Positions 57,240 to 64,000 of a DNA stretch of 64,000 bases are shown here, piece after piece (the stretch's first letter is position 1; every line of letters begins with the position of its first letter). The notes below the pieces were generated by a model that was not told the DNA's origin, searched no databases, and was given only the letters and a program-made list of their open reading frames with translations. Location: assembly GCF_031143425.1 (NCBI RefSeq), contig NC_090445.1, positions 1,195,144,691 through 1,195,208,690 of the forward strand. The letters run 5' to 3'. This DNA comes from Pleurodeles waltl (taxonomy: Eukaryota; Chordata; Amphibia; Caudata; Salamandridae). Both the position numbers and the translations under genes were made by a program.

Positions 57240-57660
57240 TTTGTGGAACACAGCCGGTCTGACTAGCAAGAAGTCAGATAAAATTTGGCTTAATAATATT
57301 GTGCATTTCAGCATGATATGCCAACAGGAAACCTAGGACACGTCCAATACTAATTTGGATTGTTATAGATCCTTTTTCTGCCAGCTGTCTCTTCCCCATC
57401 CCGTAGAGCAAAAGGAGGATTGATTACAATGATCTTGCTTTACCTAAACTGTAAGCTATCAGAGATACATACAGGGCCACCACATATTCAGGTGGTACTG
57501 AGTACCTTTCCAAAATTTAACAAATGTTTTTTGTTAACTTTTGTAACAAAAACCCTTCAGAGAATAACCTAGAGCAGCTATATCAGCTTAAATCTTTTCT
57601 AGAACGTTATAGGGAAAATAATCTCTTTCCCATCCCACTAATGTGACTGGGAGATTGTGA
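57240..57660 (+). pseudogene. LINE endonuclease, eroded
   Basis: LWNTAGLTSKKSDKIWLNN (57246-57300) followed by MICQQET (57313-57333) and, after frame changes, a GLITMILLYLNCKLSE strand (about 57415-57465). These match the N-terminal WN and catalytic QET segments of APE-type LINE nucleases and resemble the minus-strand copy at 42300-42875. The remainder is broken by stops. Confidence 0.62.
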
Positions 57661-58559
57661 ATGGCCACCTCTATGAGGGTACGCATTTATGCTCTGACTT
57701 CAATCTAGGATGCACAAGCCATAGTGTTCTACCTATGGAACATTCAAGACAGGGGATATTTCTAAAGATACTCTAACACAAATTTAATCTAGCTTTTTCA
57801 TTTGATAATCGTGACTCCATATATTCGCCACATTTATAGGTTTCCACTCTGTAATTAATTTTATATGTGTGCCAGTCCCACATTATAACATAAGGATCCT
57901 GCCAAGCAGGTATCGCAATCACAACTCAATTTGTCTATCACATGGAAGGTGCAAGGCTATCAGGTGTCTCCCATATATTTGCTGTAGTCAGGTGAAACTG
58001 ATTAACTAGGGCAGGAGGATAAAATGGTTAAAGGTGTTGCCTGAGGGTTTTAAGGTCAAATTGTTGCCTTCTTGCGTCCCAGATTTTGAGACTTATCTCA
58101 GTGATGAGGTAGCTGATACAGCAGTTTTAACTTCCGTCTGGGTTTCCGATCTTACCTCACCAAGCCTTACTGCCCCTACCCAAGTAGAATGGTAGGAAAT
58201 TTTCTAGGGCTCATCTGCAGAGGGCCCTTAGGATTCAACCCAGGAATTCATCGTTGGCAGCTGCTTGTCAGTCCCTTTATGAATGTGAGGTAAAAAAAAG
58301 TAACGAAAAATTCTGAAAGATGGGGTGGGGGAAGAACCTCTTCAAACTAGCTGTCTTACCAACAGCTTTTTATTTTGGGAAATCGTAACCTGCCCAACGT
58401 TTTCATATCTAGATTGTGGGACTGTTGGCCCCCATATTACATCTGACAGCTTGGTTAAACACTTCGTAGGGATATATAATTGTATGGTTATCTAAAAAAG
58501 CCCCAGGGCCCAAGCTAATATTATAAATGATCCTTTACTCAGGGATCACTGCTTACCCA
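57661..58559 (+). other. Degraded LINE linker region
   Basis: No long frame and no clear motif apart from short helical stretches; position between endonuclease and RT suggests the linker. Confidence 0.4.
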
Positions 58560-59111
58560 GAAAATAAATGGAACAGTCAAAAAAGGTATTCTGTCGTCTT
58601 GGTCAACAACATTAATCATTCGTGTTTTCAGAAAGGGAGATAAGAATGAATCCCAATGCTACAAACCTATATTGTTAATTGACTGTAATAAAGGTCATAG
58701 AACAGGTGGCCCTAAATAGGTTAACAACTTGTGCTGATGAGATCGATATTCTCTCAGATCTGCAATATGGGTTTAGACCTAATTTGGGCACAAATGATCA
58801 ATGCCTAGTTCTGTATCTTATTATTAATAAGTATAGAGTAACTAAACCAGGATCTATCCATATGGTCTTTATGGACATTACCTAGGCCTTTTACAGAGCA
58901 ACCAGGGATATATTATGAAACACCTTACTCACCCTGGGAGATGACATGGACATTGCTTCTTTTCTTAGTGATCTACTTATGAACATTTCAACTGTCACCA
59001 GATATAACAACAACAGCACTTGTACTGAGGCTTTCCAGGTCAAGTGCGGGTATAATAAGAGTATATCCTTTCCGCTTTCTTGTCTATTTCATACATTAAC
59101 AATCTGGCAAG
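58560..59111 (+). pseudogene. LINE RT first part
   Basis: RT fingers read FRKGDKNESQCYKP (about 58627-58668), then the open frame 58679-58885 with LQYGFRPNLGTNDQCLVLYL and SIHMVFMDIT, whose FMDI-type Asp is the first catalytic residue. A stop follows, then ATRDILW-like text and, after a frame change, SYINNLA (about 59090), the last RT element before the YADD region. It is cut there by the minus LINE. Confidence 0.74.
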
Positions 59112-61235
59112 GAATGAATGAATGAATAATCTTTATTTTGAGTATAAACATATATCATAAAAGAAGCAAACCATCCTAAAATAGCTTCAGAAAATACCAT
59201 AGAAAAGTTACACTTATGCGATAAATATGTAAAAGATAGGTATACATAAAAACACACATAAAACCTTTAAAATTTCATAACTTTCTTCCAAGGTAGGGCA
59301 CTTTATAAAAAAGAACAAACTGCATTACACACTATATAGTCACCCAACATTTGCAAATGGAGGAAAGCAGGCCTATATTTATAAAAGTCCCTAAATTTGA
59401 GAATAGGCAGCAAGAACCTTTGTCGAAGAGGCCCATAAAACTTACAGAAAAGAACCAGATGAACCAAGGTCTGGTGAGAACTACCATCACAAGGACAAGG
59501 CTCAAAACAGGTTGGGTCATACTGCCCGGGTTGGGAGCACAGGCAAGAACGAATGGTACCTGAATGAAAGTTTGTAAGAATAGATCTCTCCCAAGAACAT
59601 TTCACCCAGGTAAGGTATATTTCAGGGCCAATAGAAGTTTTCAAGAGTAATAGTTCTCTTAAAATCTGTCTGTCCGGCATCTCAGTTACTCTTTTTTCTC
59701 TAGCAGGGGGAAAAAGAACAATTTCTTAACCTCTTTACCAAGAACTTTACTGAGCAGACAAGATGTAGTAAACAGTTCAGGCAGACCCAAAATGTCGGCC
59801 ATGCTCTTTACATTACTAAACCATGGAATTTTATGGCCATCGTTACACCACACACAGTCCTCTATCACATCCCTGTTCAGCGCTTTAAACTCCCCACTAC
59901 ACAGGAGCAATAGAGCAACTGAGGTAAAATCCTCAGCAAAATTCAGACCTTAGTAATCATGCAAAAAGAAGCTTGAAGACGCCAGTCGTAGACCTAGTAG
60001 TCTTCTGTGGAACCGGTTCTCCTCCCACTGTATACTCTGACAATTTTGGTACCCCCATATGGCAGCCCCGTACAGTAACACTGGGCAACACTTCGCTTTG
60101 TAGATTTGCAGAAGCGGCTGGATCAGTTTGTTACCCACCATTGCTGCAAACCTAAATAGTGAACCACAGGCTTGATCAAACCACTGGCAGCGAGTCACAA
60201 GGCAAGGGACCCAGGAGTTAAGTTGGTCAAAAGTAACTCCCAGCTAGGGATAAGAAGCACCCTGGCAGTTGCCTTCCTCTTGCTAGTGATCAGTCTAATT
60301 TTGGAGATCCACTTTCCACAAGCTATATAATGAGTTTTAGTAATATTTGTGTCTAGTTCTAAATCATCCACAAACTCAACAAAAGCATCAACCAGACACT
60401 TAAGCCCATTCTGGGTGCAAGAGAAAGTACAGCGTCATCTGCATATAAAAGGAACGGCACTGGTATTGACTTCACCATAGGCAAATCCTTCCCTTTTACT
60501 ACCAGAAACTAATTTAAAACATTAAAACAGAATAAAAACAGAATAGGTGCTAAAACACATCTTTGCCTGACCTTTCTACGGAGGCTGAAAGAATCTGTGC
60601 ATTCTCCACCCTGGCCATATCTACCACAAGCATATACATCACTTTGGAGGGCTCATAGAAAATCCACCATGGGCTGAGGTAAACCTAGTTCAGTTAAAAT
60701 ACTTCACAGTTTAGATCTATTCACCTGGTCAAACGTGCTGCTTAAAACCATAAAAGCCAAGAATAATGACACCTTCCTGGCTACCACATGTTTGCAATAA
60801 TCAAATTAAGGTTTAAGCATTGTTCCATGGTGCCCCTCCCTTTAAGAAACCCATACCGAGCAGAATAGAGAATGTTATTGGTTTGCCCCCAGTCCTTAAT
60901 TCTGTGCAGGATTATCATTTGACCGCAGTATAAAGCAGAGAAATACGTCTATAGCAAGCTAGGTCCTGCCTATTGCCCTTTTCAAACATGGGGACAATCA
61001 CTGCTGATTTCCATGAGCTGAGAAAGTTAATAGCAAAAGCAGCTTTCCGTATGTTAGCAAACTACGGCATCAAATTTGTAAAGGTCCATGGGAACTCCAT
61101 CAGGCGCAGGTGCCTTGTTTGCAGAGCTGGCCAGGAATGCTGAACGGCCTTCCTCTACCTTAAAAGAAATGCCTAATGGGGTCAACCTGGAAAGAGTTTT
61201 ATTATGCAACTGTATTGATTTTCCCTGTAAAGAAA
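59112..61235 (-). mobile_element. Minus-strand LINE with (ATTC)n tail inside the plus LINE
   Basis: On the minus strand the 3' end is TAAAGATTATTCATTCATTC, a LINE with a short ATTC tail. Coding parts run from RT entry (about 61140) to a C-terminal Cys region (about 59480). The plus LINE's RT reads up to 59111 and resumes at 61236. The 5' end is truncated, with no endonuclease. No clear target duplication was identified. Confidence 0.78.
59303..61235 (-). pseudogene. LINE RT to C-terminus, minus strand
   Basis: From the right: NKAPAPDGVPMDLYK (about 61130-61085, the RT entry), YGFLKGRGTMEQC (about 60860-60820), a YADD region damaged by a frameshift (about 60450), an LKCLVDAFVEF thumb (about 60400), then LLYGAAIWGYQ (about 60070) and ENRFHRRLLGLRLAS (about 60015), and finally a 125-codon frame (59680-59303) with SCLCSQPGQYD/CPCDGSSHQTL Cys-rich text. 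Many stops. It resembles the plus-strand LINE it interrupts in its C-terminal LLYGxxIWG block. Confidence 0.76.
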
Positions 61236-62000
61236 GCATCCTATCCCAGCATTATTATATCCAGATGACACAGTTTTATTATCTGAAACTGTGTTAAGGA
61301 CTCAAAGTCTCTTGGACTTGTTGGCCTTATGGACTTCCCGGGACCTGACAACCAATTATATGAAGTCCTTTGTTATGGTGGTTGGCCAAGGTAAATGAGG
61401 ATAAGAACAGTGTGAGGACAAGACCCTGAAATATCTATGGTAAACATTTTATCCTGCTTGTTTGACTATGTTGGTTCTTAGTATTATTTAATAACAGCAA
61501 AACTAAATTTGTATTTGAGGACAATGGCATGAGTTTCTGATTTCATCTACAGATTGGGCAAGGAGCCCTTATTAGCTTTGAGGAAGACAGATAGGGCAAG
61601 AAGCACTTAAAGTCTTTGAGGAAGACAGATCAGGCTAAATGTATGACTGCAGTTGTGTATAGTAGTGATATCTGGGGTTATGTTGACACTTCCATGTAAC
61701 AAAATGATTAAAACAAATTTTCCAGGTGCATCCTGTACATAAAGAACTGGCTTTAAGTTACCTCTTTGATTAACTGGCTCTTTGATCTTTTCTACAATGG
61801 GTTACTCTGTGGCTAGTGCCAGAGGCCGGACTAAATCTGGAAATATTGAGAGACTACCTCTCACTGGACGTTGCATATTCCATGGTTAAAGTCCTTGTTT
61901 GTTTCCTTGGCTCGCTGTGATCTATTTCAGAGCCCTGAAATGGTCTTGCTAGTGTGGACTCGGGCAAATTTGCTTTCTCCGCCAGCCTGAAAGTCGGTAA
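61236..62000 (+). pseudogene. LINE RT second part and C-terminus
   Basis: Resumes directly with HPIPALLYPDDTVLLSETV (about 61242-61298), where the catalytic YADD has become YPDD, then SLLDLLALW and KSFVMVVGQGK (about 61360-61392). TAVVYSSDIWGY (about 61648-61683) corresponds to the LLYGxEIWG block downstream. Stops and frame changes are frequent. Confidence 0.74.
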
Positions 62001-62480
62001 TCATCTAAACCCTATGTCCATCAGTATGTGCCCTTCAAAACAACATTATATACTGAACCTTATTTCACATTTGCCATTAATAGTAACCATTGATTCTTGT
62101 TGATAGCCAGATTTAGGTTAAATCTATTGCACTGGTTAATGGCGGTCCGTAATGGATGAAATTAAGCTAAAAAAATGTATGCCCTTGTGCTGTGACCTAC
62201 AGTCTCCACTAAATACCTTTCGCTTTGTTACGTTGTGTGGCTTTTATATCTAGCCACAAAAGGGCCTTTTAAATACCATTGCTAAAATGACAACATTTTA
62301 ATCGAGTATAGCCAGCTTTGATGTAATTGCAGTTAATTAATGATTTACTTTGTTGCTCAATTTATGGATTTCTAGCTGGAACTATTAAGACAGTTAATTA
62401 ATGTATGATTTTCTGATACCTGTGGTTCTATGACTTTGATCTTTTAAGTTTGTTTTTGTACAAAAGTCTGAAATAAAGAT
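62001..62480 (+). other. LINE 3' region
   Basis: AT-rich, ends with AATAAAG near 62472. No tail repeat is obvious. Confidence 0.4.
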
Positions 62481-63309
62481 TTTATGAATTACTTTCATCA
62501 ATCTTTGTTTGATTATTGTAATTATCTCTGTGATCCTGTGCATGCCATTCCTCTTTGTGTTTGTATTTATCGCACTGTTCCTCTTTACATTTCTCAGCAC
62601 TGTCTCTATGACTCTTATAGCTGTGTAGTATCTCAGTTGTGATTTATTTTTGAGTAATTGTGTACAGACTCTAGAATAAATGCTAGAACCATTACTCCCA
62701 CATAGTGTGTCCTTCCATCTGGCTCTCTGTGACAGAGACGGCGAGAAACACTCCAGAGGAGCCAGCTCACAGGCACAGTAACAACAAGGAACCTTAAAGA
62801 AAACAAAAGCACCAATGAGAAGAAGGGATGAAATACATAAGGTGCAAACGTACAGAGGTAGAGGAACATTCTGCATTATCCCCTTTGAATTTTGCACATG
62901 AGCCTCTTCTGGCCTACACCTCTTGGATCTGGTACATAAAAGAGGTACCTGGAATTAGTCCTGTGCCCTTGATATACCTTGCAGATTTAATTTTTTGATT
63001 TATGGTTTTGTGTCATTAGAGAAGTATTTTAGCTTGGGTAGACATTGCTAATCTAAGCGGATTTTTTTCTGGACAAATCTTTTAAAAATGGAGGATGTGT
63101 TGCAGCGATGATGTAATATTTCAGGAACCATAAGCCCTATATACTTCATTGTGGTGTCAAAACATAGGTTGTGGGCCTCAATCAGTCTTATATAGACAGA
63201 AAATACCTCCTCAGAGCAACCCTTCCACCATTTTCCAAAATGGCGGCTCTATAATGATGTATTTTAGCCATCATATTGGTTATTTATTTTAATATTGTTT
63301 TTGTTTCAG
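62481..63309. other. Unassigned region
   Basis: The 167-codon minus frame 62394-62897 starts with a hydrophobic stretch (about residues 10-45) but runs into the LINE 3' end and matches nothing I know, so it is not called. The last 40 bp are a T-rich tract that serves the splice acceptor at 63309. Confidence 0.35.
63270..63309 (+). promoter_or_regulatory. Candidate 3' splice site
   Basis: TTTTAATATTGTTTTTGTTTCAG is a canonical pyrimidine tract plus CAG ending at 63309, 27 bp ahead of an ATG. The matching donor is not identifiable. Confidence 0.55.
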
Positions 63310-64000
63310 GATTTCCGTTGATTCAATTTCGTAAACATGAGTGATGGAGGACGTAGCAGAGGATCTTTACCCACTGACAGAGTGTTGCCAAATACAAAAT
63401 CTGAGGACTCCTTCAACAAAAAACAAATGGCATATGCCAAACTAATCCAAAAGAAAAGCTAACATCAACTGCAACTGGACAGAAGAGAGTTTGAGATTCT
63501 GCAGAAATATGGCAAGACAAAGTTCACAAAATATTGAAACTGATGAGTGAAGAGGATCAAATATTTTATCATTGTAACAACAAGTGCTACAAGTTGTATA
63601 AAATAGAAAAAAGCCTGGAAAAATATTGTTAAAAAAATAGCAGAAATCAGTGAATCACAACAAAAATCAGAGTCTATAATCAGAAAGCAGAGGATCTTCA
63701 ATGTGTTATCTGTGGTCAAAGAAATAATGGTCAACATTGGTGAAACTGTATTGATCCATAATAATGAAATTACAATTTTTCTGGTGAGAATGTACAATGA
63801 CAGAATTCAGTTTTGTCAGTCTAACAAAAAGAATGAGCCATCATAATGCTCTCAGCTGATTTAACTTGTGAAGTTCTTGCTGCCAAAATAAGATCACAGG
63901 ATGCAGTAAAATCAACAGGGACGTCCCCTAAAAGATTTCGATTTCGACAAATTATGTGATGCCCCAGAGCTTTGCAAATTATGGGAATCAACAAGAATGC
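63310..64000 (+). pseudogene. Splice-acceptor-led frame with Cys/His motifs, broken
   Basis: The ATG at 63337 opens a 41-codon frame rich in Ser, Lys and Gln (stop 63460-63462). The following sequence, in shifting frames, has a MSEEDQIFYHCNNKCYKLY stretch (about 63542-63598, an H...C...CY pattern) and later CVICGQRNNGQHW (about 63706-63744), which is a C-x-x-C followed by H. Further on, SADLTCEVLAAKIRSQ is open again. Such Cys/His-containing proteins occur in some transposon-associated and uncharacterised gene families. I cannot assign it. It continues past the right edge; at least three frame breaks make it a pseudogene or transposon remnant. Confidence 0.42.

Larger units (their letters stand above)
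56400..62480 (+). mobile_element. Non-L1 LINE, plus strand, interrupted by another LINE
   Basis: Endonuclease (from 57240), linker and RT (58560-59111, then 61236-61480) and a C-terminal part (61640-62000) are collinear. A minus-strand LINE lies between the two RT halves. A GAAATAAAGATTTTATGAA 3' end is near 62470. Its RT text (YGFRPNLGTNDQ, MVFMDIT) and its ILLYGxEIWG-type C-terminus differ from the L1s. The clade is not assigned (CR1/L2/Rex-like possible). The left limit is approximate; 56400-57240 may hold ORF1 remains but shows no motif. Confidence 0.68.

Noticed and set aside
62394..62897. 167-codon minus-strand ORF with a hydrophobic start
   Set aside because: It overlaps the 3' end of the plus-strand LINE and has no recognisable domain or context; treated as chance.

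Overview
The window looks like ordinary repeat-filled intergenic DNA from a large vertebrate genome, most probably a salamander and best matching newt (Pleurodeles-type) repeats as I remember them. The reasons are the absence of any intact host gene, stacked and nested transposable elements of several ages, L1-type LINEs with an ORF1 RRM-like domain, many non-coding elements opening GGCCCTCATTACGAGT, GGGCCAGATTTATT or GGGGTCATTCTGACC, and long non-coding elements ending TGTTAGA...TCTAACA or TGTAGGA...TCTCACA. Species assignment and family names rest on memory and protein motifs; no database search was possible.

Layout. 1-4240: minus-strand L1 (ORF2 running off the left edge, ORF1, CpG-rich 5' region). 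4215-11430: older plus-strand L1, split by a 3,035-bp non-coding TGT...ACA element (6178-9212) and a MITE (9583-10108). 11490-17815: a hAT-like end, a 68-bp minisatellite (12530-13160), a MITE fragment and AT-rich repeat debris. 17990-23300: two diverged copies of one large repeat with a ~70-bp sub-repeat array, separated and bordered by TA and CA microsatellites. 23394-29297: a foldback element, two multi-hairpin MITEs and unassigned sequence. 29300-36280: mostly unrecognised, with an apparently perfect 465-bp tandem duplication (30566-31497) and a possible minus-strand LTR-type repeat. 36281-37600: tetranucleotide-derived arrays and a 68-bp MITE. 38149-41497: a TGTTAGA...TCTAACA element carrying two nested palindromic elements. 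42300-44709: minus-strand non-L1 LINE holding a 629-bp hairpin-chain element with a perfect TTA duplication.

45270-55718 is a Ty3/gypsy-type LTR retrotransposon with two LTRs, gag with zinc knuckles, protease, RT, RNase H and integrase, a polypurine tract and near-identical 5-bp flanks. Its integrase is cut by a ~370-bp non-coding element and by a 4.3-kb L1 flanked by a ~13-bp target duplication. 56400-62480 is a plus-strand non-L1 LINE interrupted inside its RT by a minus-strand LINE (59112-61235). The right edge (63310-64000) starts with a good 3' splice site followed by an ATG and a broken Cys/His-containing reading frame.

Every recognisable coding region is broken by stops or frameshifts; I found no intact host gene, tRNA, rRNA or CRISPR. 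The features most deserving follow-up are the hairpin-chain Harbinger-like elements, the repeated motif in the gypsy leader, the 465-bp perfect duplication, and the splice-site-led ORF at the right edge.
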